NCBI RefSeq assembly: GCF_000179775.1
Contig: NZ_AEEB01000017.1
Location: 585,522-649,521, forward strand
Direction of reading: 5' to 3'
From: Ahrensia sp. R2A130
GTDB lineage: Bacteria; Pseudomonadota; Alphaproteobacteria; Rhizobiales; Rhizobiaceae
Length of the DNA stretch: 64,000 bases
Position numbers and translations under genes: made by a program. Within the stretch, counting starts at the first letter, position 1. Each line of letters starts with the position of its first letter. The notes beneath the pieces are model-generated. The model searched no databases. It saw only the letters and a list, made by a program, of their open reading frames with translations, and had not been told where the DNA came from. Shown in pieces: positions 8,767 to 24,793 of the stretch.

Positions 8767-9958
8767 ATTGCGACCAAAGCTCCGACAACGCGCCGACCAA
8801 GTGGTCGATGTCAGCTTCCGTATGCAGTGGGCCAGGTGTTATCCGCAGCCGCTCGGTGCCCTTCGGTACAGTTGGGTAGTTGATCGGTTGTACGTAGATG
8901 CCGTGCTGGTCGAGCAGCAGATCGGAGATGAATTTGCACTTCTTCGCATCGCCAACCATCACAGGAACGATGTGGCTTTCATTCATCATGTGGGGCAGGC
9001 CGATGGCGTCGAGTCGTTCGCGCAAAATGCGAACATTCTTCCGCTGGCGAGCACGTTCCATCTCGCTGCTCTTCAAGTGGCGAATAGATGCCGTCGCACC
9101 GGCTGCAAGCGCTGGTGGCAAGGCGGTAGAGAAGATGAAACCGGATGCGAACGAGCGCACGAAATCGATCAGTGCGGTGGAAGCTGTGATATATCCACCC
9201 ATGACGCCATAGGCTTTGCCCAGTGTGCCCTGGATAACGGTTACGCGGTCCATGAGGCCTTCGCGTTCGGCAATGCCGCCTCCACGTGGGCCGTAGAGGC
9301 CGACAGCGTGGACTTCGTCGAGATAGCTCATCGCGCCGTGTTTGTCGCAAATGTCGAGGATTTCTTTCATGGGGCAAATGTCGCCATCCATGGAATAGAC
9401 ACTCTCGAACGCCACGAGCTTCGGCACGTCTGGATCAGCTTCCGAAAGCATTCGGTCGAGATCTGCCGGATCGTTGTGCTTCCAAAGATGCTTTGGTGCG
9501 CGCGAATGGCGAATGCCTTCGATCATGGAGGCATGATTGTCGCTGTCGGAGAAGATCTCGCAGCCGGGGATGCGAGACGCCAACGTGCCGAGCGCAGCCC
9601 AGTTGGCCACGTAGCCGGAAGTCAGCATCAAGGCAGCTTCCTTGTTGTGCAGGTCGGCCAGCTCTTCTTCGAGCAGAATATGATAGTGGTTCGTGCCGGA
9701 AATGTTGCGTGTGCCGCCAGCACCTGCGCCGCATTTGTCGATGGCTTCTTTCATGGCCGCGACCGTGGTTGGGTGCTGCCCCATGCCGAGGTAATCGTTG
9801 GAACACCACACGGTCACTTCGCTGGTTTCGCCATCTTCGCCGTAACGTGTGGCCTTTGGAAAACCGCCTTTGTGGCGCTCCAAATCTGCAAAGACGCGGT
9901 AGTTGCCCGCGTCTTTCAGCTTGTCCAACTCAGTTTCAAAAAAAGCTTCGAAATTCAC
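8741..9958 (-). CDS. hemA: 5-aminolevulinate synthase
   Basis: This PLP enzyme condenses glycine and succinyl-CoA to 5-aminolevulinate, the first step of tetrapyrrole synthesis in alphaproteobacteria (Shemin pathway). The 405-residue protein has the family motifs [11 protein letters not shown] near the N-terminus and the PLP-lysine context GTLGKAYG. It starts with GTG at 9958, eight bases after GGAG. It follows puhE by 42 bases, as in other purple-bacterial clusters, so tetrapyrrole supply is probably co-regulated with reaction-centre genes. Confidence 0.97.
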   Translation of the reverse strand: MNFEAFFETELDKLKDAGNYRVFADLERHKGGFPKATRYGEDGETSEVTVWCSNDYLGMGQHPTTVAAMKEAIDKCGAGAGGTRNISGTNHYHILLEEELADLHNKEAALMLTSGYVANWAALGTLASRIPGCEIFSDSDNHASMIEGIRHSRAPKHLWKHNDPADLDRMLSEADPDVPKLVAFESVYSMDGDICPMKEILDICDKHGAMSYLDEVHAVGLYGPRGGGIAEREGLMDRVTVIQGTLGKAYGVMGGYITASTALIDFVRSFASGFIFSTALPPALAAGATASIRHLKSSEMERARQRKNVRILRERLDAIGLPHMMNESHIVPVMVGDAKKCKFISDLLLDQHGIYVQPINYPTVPKGTERLRITPGPLHTEADIDHLVGALSELWSQCALSRAVA

Positions 9959-10000
9959 GTTAAATACTCCATTCCGGCAGTCGATTTATCCTAGCGCAAA

Positions 10001-10825
10001 TCACTCTGCTGCGCTTACATTTTTTAGTGCTTCGCCCTCGGTCGAGGCGGTTTTCTCAGGCGTTGAACCCATGGCCCAACGCCACATTGCACTGTCTTTG
10101 ACGGGCAGGATCATGAACCAGTGTTCCAGCGCTGCCAGCGCAATCAACGTCGTCATCATAACCGCCGCCGTGTGCTGATCTGGGGCGAAAAAGTCGCTGT
10201 GAAAAGCTGCGACCGCCGCGACCAAAAGACCTGTCGTCAATAGGGTCGACGCCCAGAACACCGGTCCTATGCGGTCCACGCGGAAGTAGCTGTGCAGGTG
10301 GGTGAGCGGCGCGGGCATCATGTCCGCGGAAAAGGCTGGGACGCCTGAAAATATCGTCAGCTTCGCAGATATCCGCATCAGCCATAGAACGGCGAATGTA
10401 TAGAAAGCGACGGGCTGCGCCGTGTTCGCGGTCACCAACCAAACACCGCCCAAGGCTGCCACCAATACGAATTCATGGTGGCTCACCGTGCGCCACGCAA
10501 GGTGGAAGCGGCGACGTTCCGTGATGTCGGCAGGGCAGGTACTGTTACGCGGGCCGGTGATGAGGCCTGTCAGAAAAGTAAACTCCGCCCAAGCCCAGAT
10601 CGCCAGTGCGGCAAAAAACCCCGCGTAAGGTGCCCAAGCCGCATCGCTGTTTGCAGAGACGGCGGCTCCGGCAAAACCCATGGCGGCAATCATCGTCACA
10701 CCAAGAAGCCGCACATGCACACCGCTTTTCTCACCCCGCGCCAACCACAAAACGGCACCCGTGGAGACGTACCAAAGCGTCACCACGAAGCCGATCGGCA
10801 GCAGGTATGAAAGGTGGGCGGACAA
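10001..10825 (-). CDS. puhE: PuhE, photosynthetic complex assembly protein
   Basis: This 274-residue integral membrane protein has about seven hydrophobic helices and matches the PuhE family, which affects reaction-centre/LH1 assembly and bacteriochlorophyll levels. Recognisable segments include a WAWAEFTFLTG helix, RRFHLAWRTVSHHE and THLHSYFRVDRIGPVFW. It lies between acsF and hemA, the standard place. Its start is 24 bases after acsF. Confidence 0.92.
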   Translation of the reverse strand: MSAHLSYLLPIGFVVTLWYVSTGAVLWLARGEKSGVHVRLLGVTMIAAMGFAGAAVSANSDAAWAPYAGFFAALAIWAWAEFTFLTGLITGPRNSTCPADITERRRFHLAWRTVSHHEFVLVAALGGVWLVTANTAQPVAFYTFAVLWLMRISAKLTIFSGVPAFSADMMPAPLTHLHSYFRVDRIGPVFWASTLLTTGLLVAAVAAFHSDFFAPDQHTAAVMMTTLIALAALEHWFMILPVKDSAMWRWAMGSTPEKTASTEGEALKNVSAAE

Positions 10826-10849
10826 GTGTGCGTCTCTCCTTGCTTCCGG

Positions 10850-11944
10850 CTACCAGGCCGGAACCATTTTGGAGACCTCGGGGATCTCGTTTTTCTTGGT
10901 GGGGATGGCGTAGAGGCGCGCGAAGTTTGCAGCAGCAACCGCTTGCAGAGCCTTAGTTTTGATCGCGCCTGCGATGCCACCTTGTTCGGATGCAGCTGCG
11001 ATTTTAATCGCAACATCGTTCAAACGACGCAGGGTCGGCAGGAACGCAGGGTGATCGATATCCAGCACCAACGGGAAGCACTGGGTGGTGCAGGCGTTGG
11101 TGATTTCGAAGACCTTCATGTCGTAGTCTTCGATATCGAGACCGGCAGCTTTGTGGAATTCAGGCCGTGCATGGTCGCGTACAAACATCGTGGCATAGAC
11201 CGCGCAGAGGAAGAATTTGATCCAGAGTTTGTTGTGGCCCGACAGCAGTTTGGGATCGGAGCGCATCAGCAGCGAGAAAGCCTCGCCGTGGCTGAACTCG
11301 TCGTTGCACCACTGCTGGAACCACTTGAAAATCGGGTGAAACCGCTTTTCCGGGTGCTTCTCGAAATGACGGAAGATGGTGATGTAGCGGGCGTAACCGA
11401 TCTTTTCCGACAGGTACGTCGCGTAGAAAATGAACTTCGGCTGAAAGAACGTGTATTTCTTCGCCTTCGTCAGGAAGCCGAGATTCACACCGATACCGAA
11501 GTCTTTCAGGCTGTCATTGATGAAACCTGCATGGCGGGCTTCGTCGCGCGACATGTAGGTGAACAGCTGTTTGATGTCTTCGTTGGTGCCGCGGCGCTTC
11601 ATCTCTTTATAGAGGACACAGCCGGAGAACTCGGCGGTCAGTGATGACACGAGAAAATCCACCAACTCTTTGCGCAGGCCTTCCGGCACGTCGTCGAGAT
11701 TGATGTCGTCCCATTCTTCGTTGCGCTTGAAGTGGCCACGGTTCGGGTCACTCGCCATGGATGCGATCAGCGCATCCCATTCTTCGCGTACAAGCGACAC
11801 GTCCATCGCGTCCAGCTTGTCGAAGTCTGTGGTGTAGAAGCGCGGTTGCAGCAACGTGTTTTCATACGCCATCTTCGTGGTGGCATTTTGGGACGAAAGA
11901 TCGACCGGCTTGCCTTTAAGCTCGGGATGGATGTGTGCGTTCAT
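10850..11944 (-). CDS. acsF: AcsF, aerobic Mg-protoporphyrin IX monomethyl ester cyclase
   Basis: This oxygen-dependent diiron enzyme forms the isocyclic fifth ring of (bacterio)chlorophyll. The 364-residue protein shows carboxylate-bridged diiron contexts: TAEFSGCVLYKEM, SRDEARHAGF and NDEFSHGEAF, the latter two giving E-x-x-H ligand pairs. Its presence shows that ring-E formation can proceed with oxygen. A small gene immediately upstream is the likely auxiliary subunit BciE. It lies in the puh operon. Confidence 0.97.
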   Translation of the reverse strand: MNAHIHPELKGKPVDLSSQNATTKMAYENTLLQPRFYTTDFDKLDAMDVSLVREEWDALIASMASDPNRGHFKRNEEWDDINLDDVPEGLRKELVDFLVSSLTAEFSGCVLYKEMKRRGTNEDIKQLFTYMSRDEARHAGFINDSLKDFGIGVNLGFLTKAKKYTFFQPKFIFYATYLSEKIGYARYITIFRHFEKHPEKRFHPIFKWFQQWCNDEFSHGEAFSLLMRSDPKLLSGHNKLWIKFFLCAVYATMFVRDHARPEFHKAAGLDIEDYDMKVFEITNACTTQCFPLVLDIDHPAFLPTLRRLNDVAIKIAAASEQGGIAGAIKTKALQAVAAANFARLYAIPTKKNEIPEVSKMVPAW

Positions 11945-11972
11945 GTCAGGGCTCCCGTCCTGTTGAATTGCG

Positions 11973-12275
11973 TTAGGTCAGGCGTTCTTCGGAGAAGCTG
12001 AATTCGCACAGCTCCATGAATTCGAAGTCGCCGGTGGCGCGCGTCCAGAACCGTTCCAGCGCATTGGCGCGGGTCAGCGTGGCGCGGCGTTCGAAGGTTG
12101 CAGCTTCGCCATAGGGGACAGAGATAGGCGTGCCGTGAACCAGCACCTCGTCGCCGGGGTTGACGGTCGTGCCGTCATTGAAGCGCACGTGCGCCTCGAA
12201 ACTTTCAAACGTGTTGACGATCTCGACTGTGCAATCGAGGTCAATACGTTCCTTACGGATGAATCCGTTGAACAT
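11973..12275 (-). CDS. bciE: BciE-like auxiliary subunit of the aerobic cyclase
   Basis: This roughly 100-residue soluble protein lies directly before acsF in the operon. In alphaproteobacteria the small protein BciE is known to be required for AcsF activity and is encoded next to acsF. I assign it from position, size and a general resemblance (MFNGFIRKERIDLDCTV at the start, GDEVLVHGTPI in the middle). The start at 12275 has AGGGAG six bases upstream; the ATG at 12299 would overlap puhC and is less likely. A missed homology search is the main uncertainty. Confidence 0.65.
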   Translation of the reverse strand: MFNGFIRKERIDLDCTVEIVNTFESFEAHVRFNDGTTVNPGDEVLVHGTPISVPYGEAATFERRATLTRANALERFWTRATGDFEFMELCEFSFSEERLT

Positions 12276-12291
12276 AGCAGGCTCCCTTTTC

Positions 12292-12795
12292 TCAACCACC
12301 GGTGGTGGTTGGCTTTGGCATTGCAGTCGCCGTTAGCAGCGGTGCGAAGCTGCCTGTGGCGACTTTGCCGAAAGCGTTGAGACCGATGGATTTACCGTTT
12401 TCGGGGTCCATCAATGTCAGCTGACCGTTTTCCGCCTTCTGTAGTGCGTAAGGGGCGGAAAGGTCTTGCTTCCGAATGCGCCGATTGTGGATCAGCGCCC
12501 GCATGGATTGTCGCACAAATGCGCCTTCACCGCGACCAAAAGATGCCAAAAGTGCTTTTGAATTGGCATCGTGAACGAGAACAATGCCTTGCGACCCATC
12601 GCGGAACAGCAAAGCGCGCTCTTCCACAGGTTCGCCGACCACGCGGCTCACTTTTCCACCATCACTAAGTTGCGCGCCGATGACCACGAATAGCGTCAAA
12701 ATGACGACGCCTGCGGCTGCAAACAGCGGCAATTTATGAACACCCTCGATTTTATCGGTGCGTTGGTCTTCGGGAATTTTCTCGTTCATTTCCAT
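12292..12795 (-). CDS. puhC: PuhC, photosynthetic complex assembly protein
   Basis: PuhC is a membrane-anchored protein that promotes assembly of the LH1-reaction centre core. The 167-residue product has one N-terminal membrane helix (about residues 22-42) and a periplasmic domain with the family pattern RALLFRDGSQGIVLVHDA. It lies between puhB and bciE/acsF. The gap to puhB is 80 bases, larger than neighbouring gaps. Confidence 0.93.
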   Translation of the reverse strand: MEMNEKIPEDQRTDKIEGVHKLPLFAAAGVVILTLFVVIGAQLSDGGKVSRVVGEPVEERALLFRDGSQGIVLVHDANSKALLASFGRGEGAFVRQSMRALIHNRRIRKQDLSAPYALQKAENGQLTLMDPENGKSIGLNAFGKVATGSFAPLLTATAMPKPTTTGG

Positions 12796-12875
12796 AACAG
12801 GTCTCTCCTCCCCTGTGTAAAGGTGTATTACGTTTCCGCCTCACTGTGCATGCGAAGCGCAGATCGTTTGCCGCA

Positions 12876-13562
12876 TTACTGGGCGGGCAGTCCGCCAACG
12901 CTTCCAGCCGAAGCCGACATGAAGGATTGTGCGGATCCTTCCTGTTTCGTGCCGGACGATTGAACGGTGACGTTTTGGCCGTGTGCTTCGCGCAGGCCGT
13001 TGGCCAGAATTTCAGCAACACCATCCACACCGGCAATCGCCCGCAAGGTTGGTTGTGGTTTTCCGACTTTCCACGGGCGCACATGCGGCCAAAGGATCGG
13101 CCAGGAAATTTTCGTATGCTCTTTCAATTCCAGCGCGATGTTACCGCGTCCGCCAGCCACAGGCTTCACATCGGCAGATGTGATCTGCTGGAAGGGGAAC
13201 TGGAAGGTGATCGGAATAGCGATGCCAAACCGCATCACCACACGCTTGTTGGTGATCGTGTAGATCGTCGTGCGTTTAACGAGCACAGCGATGCCCCACA
13301 GGATCGCCAGCACCAAAGCGCCAAGCGCCAGAGTGGCCGTTACCGTGGAGAACAATTCCATGGCAGCGCGACCATCGGCAATGCCGGTGGCGAGACGCCA
13401 GACGGCCAGCGCGCCAAAATAGACGGCGATGGCCGTGGTGTGGAACGCATCGCGCGCCACACCGGCTGTTTCCGGCTTGCCCTGCCAGACGATGTGTTCA
13501 CCGTCTGGCAGTTTGGCAGGCAGGCCCGGGGTGGGCTCAAAGGCGAAGTCGTCGTGGCTCAC
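12876..13562 (-). CDS. puhB: PuhB, reaction centre assembly protein
   Basis: PuhB is a membrane protein needed for efficient reaction-centre assembly. The 228-residue protein has an N-terminal segment with LPDGEHIVWQGKP, two to three membrane helices in the middle, and a PH-like domain starting near TTIYTITNKRVVMRFG. The start codon overlaps the puhA stop (ATGA), giving translational coupling. The C-terminal 30 residues are Ser/Gly-rich and low in complexity. Confidence 0.95.
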   Translation of the reverse strand: MSHDDFAFEPTPGLPAKLPDGEHIVWQGKPETAGVARDAFHTTAIAVYFGALAVWRLATGIADGRAAMELFSTVTATLALGALVLAILWGIAVLVKRTTIYTITNKRVVMRFGIAIPITFQFPFQQITSADVKPVAGGRGNIALELKEHTKISWPILWPHVRPWKVGKPQPTLRAIAGVDGVAEILANGLREAHGQNVTVQSSGTKQEGSAQSFMSASAGSVGGLPAQ

Positions 13563-14332
13563 AGCAGCGGCTCCGAGCGACCGGCCATGGCATACATTTC
13601 ACCACCACCGAAATAAGCCATGATCTTCTCCTCCTCGAGGAAAGTGATCTGTTCGGCTGATGCCAGTTTTGGAATGTCCTTGAACTGGGCAGCCGTCAGG
13701 TTGTGCACGTAATATTCACGTGTCCGACCGCGGGCTTCACGCTGAACAGCAAAGTGCAGCGGGATGAGACGCTGGTTTTTACCGAACTGCACTTGGAAGT
13801 AGCGGATATAGTTTTCCATCTTGTCGACCCATATGTCGCTGATTTCGCCAACAACTTCACCATCGGCTGCAACGACGCGCAGTCCGCGTGGATCAACATC
13901 GTTTGCCGCGATGTCAAATTCCGGCGCGATAGACATTGGCACGATCTTCGGTTCGCCGTGAGGCATTGCATCCGGATAATCCGGGCGTTCTGCCCACGCA
14001 GCCGGTCCAACACCGTCGATCATAGGATTACCCGTAGGAATGAGCGGCGCACCCGGTGTCATCGAAGCGCGTTTGGCAGCGATTGGGCGTGTGTCGCGGT
14101 TTCCGGCATCGGGGAAGGTCCGCGTGCCCTGACCATGCGGCAAGATGAACGTTTTCGGCGACGGCAGTTGTAGCCACGCATCTTTGTTGTAGTCGCCGGT
14201 CAGGTCGTTCTCCAGCGGATAGCCTTCGCGGCGGCTTTCCGCCTGCAGGTACCAGATCAGGCCAGCGAAAAAGATCCAGAAAGCGTACAGAATGATCTGC
14301 GCTCCATCGATATTGCCAACTATTTCACCCAT
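13559..14332 (-). CDS. puhA: PuhA, reaction centre H subunit
   Basis: This is the H chain of the reaction centre, with one N-terminal membrane helix (about residues 11-30) and a large cytoplasmic PRC-barrel domain capping the quinone sites. The 257-residue length, the YLQAESRREGYPLE stretch after the helix, and GRTREYYVHNLTAAQF near the C-terminus match the family. It follows lhaA by 19 bases and overlaps puhB, forming the lhaA-puhABC unit. Confidence 0.98.
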   Translation of the reverse strand: MGEIVGNIDGAQIILYAFWIFFAGLIWYLQAESRREGYPLENDLTGDYNKDAWLQLPSPKTFILPHGQGTRTFPDAGNRDTRPIAAKRASMTPGAPLIPTGNPMIDGVGPAAWAERPDYPDAMPHGEPKIVPMSIAPEFDIAANDVDPRGLRVVAADGEVVGEISDIWVDKMENYIRYFQVQFGKNQRLIPLHFAVQREARGRTREYYVHNLTAAQFKDIPKLASAEQITFLEEEKIMAYFGGGEMYAMAGRSEPLL

Positions 14333-14351
14333 GGTTTTTCTCCAGTCATGT

Positions 14352-15809
14352 TCAGCCGGGCAGGTCTGCCAGGCCGATCTTCTTTACGGTTCGAGGGGAA
14401 TCGGTGGTTGCCCAACCGACAAGTGGTCCAATGGCGATCAGGCTTGCGAACAAGATTCCGATCTCCAGGTGGTAAACAACGCTGTAACCCAGCGCCGCAT
14501 CCGTGAACGCGCTCCCGAACGCTCCAGAATTTGAAAGTCCCGCGACGACGTCGCGAATGATGCCACCGGCAGCAAGGCCGATGCCGACGGCGGATGCCTG
14601 TACGGCACCCCATGCGCCGAGTGCGAGGCCAGAGCCTGCGCCATTGCCTGATCTGTCCGCCATTTCCATGCAAGCGGTCAGCGTGCCAACGGCGAACAAG
14701 CCGCCACCAAAGCCGATAAGCGCGGTGCCGACGCGGAACAGATTGGCGGAGTCCAAAGGCGCTGCAAAAATTACGCAGGTGAAAGCGACGATACCGGCCA
14801 TCGTGCCGTGGGCTGCCATCCGGTAAGGGTCGCGCCCTCGGCCAAGGCCACGGCCGGCCAATGCAAAACCGGCCAGTGTTCCTGCGGCGAACATCGCAGT
14901 TAGCAGCGTGGTTTGTGAAACGGAAAGGCCGAGCACTTCGCCGCCATAGGGCTCCAGCAAAACGTCCTGCATGGAAAAGCCCAACGTGCCCATGCCGACC
15001 GCAACCAGCAGCCGAAGGCTGCGAGGGTCTTCGCGATAGGCGGCCCAGCTTTCAGCAAAAGAGGGAGTGTCCCGTTCCGGCGAAGTTTGCGATGGCTGAC
15101 GCGCTTCCTGTTTCCACAGCGCAACGACGTTCAAAACCATGGTTACCGCAGCGGCACCTTGCACGACCTGGATGAGGCGCTGTGCAGAAAAATCTGTCAG
15201 CAACCAAGAGAAGGCCAGCGCGGAAAAGAACATGCCGACGAGCAGCATGACGTAAAGCAATGCCACGACGCGGGGACGGGTTTCGACCGGCGCGATATCG
15301 GTCGCAAGCGCAAGGCCAGCGGTTTGCACCGTGTGGATACCGGCTCCGGTGGCAAAGAACGCGACCGCAGCAGCAACAGGTCCGGCCCATGTCGGACCAA
15401 GCGTTTGCGACTGCAGCAGCAGCAACGCAAAAGGCATGATGGCAAGACCACCAAACGCGGTCATCGTACCGAACCAGATATAGGGAACGCGCTTCCAGCC
15501 GAGCAGCGATTTATGCGTATCGGACTTATGGCCGATCAGAGCGCGGGCAGGGGCAAACAGGAAGGGCAGGGCGACCATCACGGCCACCAGCGTGACCGGA
15601 ACACCGAGTTCCAAAATCATCACACGGTTCAACGTGCCCGTCAGCAACACCGCAATCATGCCCACCACAACCTGAAACAGCGACAGGCGCAGCAGGCGGC
15701 CCAAAGGCAACTCCGCGCTTGCAGCATCTGCAAACGGCAAAAAGCCCGTTCCAACATTACGCCAGAAATCGAGCATCGGTTGCTGAGAAGGTTGGCGGTC
15801 GGCTGACAC
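14352..15809 (-). CDS. lhaA: LhaA, light-harvesting 1 assembly protein (PucC-family MFS)
   Basis: This 485-residue protein has about twelve membrane helices and belongs to the PucC/BCH2 branch of the major facilitator superfamily. LhaA is needed for LH1 assembly, possibly by delivering bacteriochlorophyll. Typical motifs include LNRVMILELGVP in helix 2 and HKSDTHKSLLGWKRVPYIW. It starts two bases after bchM and is followed by puhA, the conserved bchM-lhaA-puhA order. A second family member (bch2-like) lies at 28702-30042. Confidence 0.95.
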   Translation of the reverse strand: MSADRQPSQQPMLDFWRNVGTGFLPFADAASAELPLGRLLRLSLFQVVVGMIAVLLTGTLNRVMILELGVPVTLVAVMVALPFLFAPARALIGHKSDTHKSLLGWKRVPYIWFGTMTAFGGLAIMPFALLLLQSQTLGPTWAGPVAAAVAFFATGAGIHTVQTAGLALATDIAPVETRPRVVALLYVMLLVGMFFSALAFSWLLTDFSAQRLIQVVQGAAAVTMVLNVVALWKQEARQPSQTSPERDTPSFAESWAAYREDPRSLRLLVAVGMGTLGFSMQDVLLEPYGGEVLGLSVSQTTLLTAMFAAGTLAGFALAGRGLGRGRDPYRMAAHGTMAGIVAFTCVIFAAPLDSANLFRVGTALIGFGGGLFAVGTLTACMEMADRSGNGAGSGLALGAWGAVQASAVGIGLAAGGIIRDVVAGLSNSGAFGSAFTDAALGYSVVYHLEIGILFASLIAIGPLVGWATTDSPRTVKKIGLADLPG

Positions 15810-15811
15810 GG

Positions 15812-16507
15812 CTACGCGGCCCTCCTGACCAGTTTGACGGAGGTGGATTTGTAAAAACCTGTGCTCACGTGGTGCATGTCTTCGATGGCAAAGTCAGCCA
15901 GCGCGCCGGTCGCTTCGGCGACAGCCTTGCGAAGTGCGGTTTCTTTCACAGGTTCGATGGCAGGCGAACGGTCGTTCTTGGGAAAGAACTTGCCCGCAAA
16001 TTTCATCACTTCCAACATCGGCGTAGAAGGCGCGACGGTGAACAGGATCGAGCCTGTAGTGCGTTCAGCAAAGCCTTCCAGCAGTTCCATGATCGCTGGA
16101 AGCGGGTAGTGGATCAGCGAATCCATCGCGACGACATGGTCGAACATGCCGCGATCGGCAGCCATATCACCAGCTTCGAATTCGATACTTGTATCGGCAA
16201 ACCGCAGCTTGGCCTCATTGATGAGAGCCGCAGAAATATCTACCGCAACAACATCTGCACCGCGCTTCGCGGCCATTTCCGCCAGCACGCCAGTTCCGCA
16301 ACCGGCATCATAAATACGCTTGCCGGTCAGCTCAGTTGGCAACCAGCCCAGCAACGTCTCACGCGTTTGCTCACGCCCTGCGCGCACGGTCTCGCGGATA
16401 TACGAGACCGGTGTTTGCGAGGTCAGTGCGACCCACTTATCGGCAGCCGTTTGACCAAAATAGGTCTTCAGCTCGCCTTTGCGGGTTTCGAAAGAGACGT
16501 TTGCCAT
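15812..16507 (-). CDS. bchM: BchM, Mg-protoporphyrin IX O-methyltransferase
   Basis: This enzyme methylates the ring-C propionate of Mg-protoporphyrin IX with S-adenosylmethionine, the step before AcsF. The 231-residue protein has the SAM-binding glycine motif YDAGCGTGVLAE near residue 65 and the acidic strand VVAVDIS. It starts 12 bases after bchL and ends two bases before lhaA. BchH often binds and stimulates BchM, which fits their co-expression here. Confidence 0.96.
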   Translation of the reverse strand: MANVSFETRKGELKTYFGQTAADKWVALTSQTPVSYIRETVRAGREQTRETLLGWLPTELTGKRIYDAGCGTGVLAEMAAKRGADVVAVDISAALINEAKLRFADTSIEFEAGDMAADRGMFDHVVAMDSLIHYPLPAIMELLEGFAERTTGSILFTVAPSTPMLEVMKFAGKFFPKNDRSPAIEPVKETALRKAVAEATGALADFAIEDMHHVSTGFYKSTSVKLVRRAA

Positions 16508-16519
16508 TGCCGTGCGCTC

Positions 16520-21178
<4,659 letters not shown>

Positions 21179-21207
<29 letters not shown>

Positions 21208-22768
21208 AAAGCGTCTCCATCGAGATTTCAGCCAGGCCGCGTTCGGCCGCGAATTTTTCCGTGTTGCGCCGGGCTTTGCCACGTACGAAGAACGGGATTT
21301 TTTTCAGTTCTGCTTCGCCGTCCACGGTCCAGCGCAGTTCGGTGACAGTTTCGCCTCCCGAATCGATAGAGGCTTCGATTTCAATCTCTGGCGCGGTTTC
21401 CGTCTGTACAGGAGCGCGTGACGAACCGTGGCCGAGATGGCTTGGACCTGCTTCGTCATTGAATTCGAAATCCTCGCGGAACATGCCGAGCAAATGCTCT
21501 TCGAGACCCATTGTCAGCGGGTGTACCAGCGTGTCGAACAAGACGTTTGCACCCTCGAACCCCATCTGGGGCGAGTAGCGGGCGGGGAAATCCTGAACGT
21601 GAACGGGAGACGAAATCACGGCGCAGGGAAGGCCGAGCCGCTTGGCGATGTGGCGTTCCATCTGCGAACCCAGAACAAGTTCTGGCTGCAGGTTTTGCAC
21701 CTGCTCTTCGACTTCAAGATAGTCGTCTGTGATCAGCGCTTCGACGCCGTATTTCTCAGCCGCGTCACGAACATCGCGGGCGAATTCGCGGGAATAGGTT
21801 CCCATGCCGACCACCTGATAGCCCATCTCGTGCTGGGCCACGCGCGCCATGGCGATGACGTGGGTCGCATCGCCGAAGAGATAGACGCGCTTGCCGGTGA
21901 GATAGGTGGAATCGATGGAGCGCGAATACCACGGCAGACGAACTTCCTGCTCGTCGATCAGCGCTTCCAGTTCGGCCTCGTCGATGCTGGCCAGCTTGCC
22001 GACTTCACGCATGAAATCGCCGGTAGCGCCGACACCGATAGGCACGGTCTTGGTGTAGTCCTGCTTGAAAGAGCGCTTCAGCCAGTCGCAAGCCGTCTTG
22101 CCCGTTTCGGGGTAGAGACAGACGTTGAAATCAGCTTGTTTCAACAGCAGCAGATCGTGAACCGAGGCGTCCAGCGGCGCGACGACATTGACGTCGATGC
22201 CCATCGCTTCCAGCAGGCCGACAATCTCGCGCACATCATCACGATGGCGGAAACCGAGAGCTGTTGGGCCGATGATGTTGCAGGACGGACGGCCCGTGGA
22301 ACCTTCAGCGTCGGTCTTATCGGGACCATGCGGTGCGATTGTGCGGACGATTTGATAGAAAGTCTCGGCCGCGCCCCAGTTTTCCTTTTTGGAATAGGAC
22401 GGCAGATCGAGCGGAATGACTGGGCAGGGCAGGCCGAGGGTTTTCGACAGACCGCCGGGATCATCCTGAATGAGTTCGCCCGTGCAGGATGCGCCGACGA
22501 TCATCGCAGCTGGCTGAAAGCGTTCCTGCGCTTCGCGTGCAGCGTCCATGAACAACTGGCTGGTGTCGCCGCCCAAATCGCGGGCCTGAAATGTCGTATA
22601 TGTCACCGGCGGACGCTTCTTGCGGCGCTCGATCATCGTGAACAACAGGTCGGCATACGTGTCGCCCTGCGGCGCGTGCAGCACGTAATGCAAATCCGTC
22701 ATCGCGGTTGCAACGCGCATCGCGCCTACGTGAGGCGGGCCTTCATATGTCCAGACCGTAAGCTGCAT
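21179..22768 (-). CDS. bchB: BchB, dark protochlorophyllide reductase subunit B
   Basis: This is the NifK-like catalytic subunit of light-independent protochlorophyllide reductase. The 529-residue protein starts with the typical [18 protein letters not shown]. It carries the conserved Asp context of family N-termini (LGGDTSQLF) and a C-terminal domain (about 480-529) with [18 protein letters not shown], characteristic of BchB/ChlB. It begins two bases after bchN and overlaps the bchH start. Confidence 0.98.
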
Positions 22769-22770
22769 CT

Positions 22771-24626
<1,856 letters not shown>

Positions 24627-24663
24627 CGTCTGTCCCTCTGCTGACGGGCCCTGTGCGGGGGTC

Positions 24664-24681
24664 TGTCAAATCTACCTTACA
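24664..24681. promoter_or_regulatory. PpsR/CrtJ binding site in the bchF-aerR intergenic region
   Basis: TGTCAAATCTACCTTACA matches TGT-N12-ACA exactly, the recognised target of PpsR/CrtJ repressors. It lies 38 bases upstream of the bchF start codon. A second near-palindromic box is 30 bases further on. PpsR is encoded in this window, so autologous control is expected. Confidence 0.8.
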
Positions 24682-24711
24682 GTTGGAAAGGTAATTGGAT
24701 TGAGCGGGAAG

Positions 24712-24729
24712 TGTCAAGTAAACTTGACG
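24712..24729. promoter_or_regulatory. second PpsR-like box between bchF and aerR
   Basis: TGTCAAGTAAACTTGACG contains a perfect inverted repeat (GTCAAGT-AA-ACTTGAC) and differs from TGT-N12-ACA only in the last base. Paired boxes are typical of PpsR targets. The site can serve either divergent gene. Confidence 0.65.
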
Positions 24730-24793
24730 TCCAAAGTTCTTGTCATATAGCGCTGTTCGTGCTTGGACTCCTTTATGCAACAGGCGCACCATC

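Noticed and set aside
8768..9994. Long forward frame (408 codons) opposite hemA
   Set aside because: It is the complement of a well-identified hemA, lacks a ribosome-binding site, and its protein has no coherent domain.
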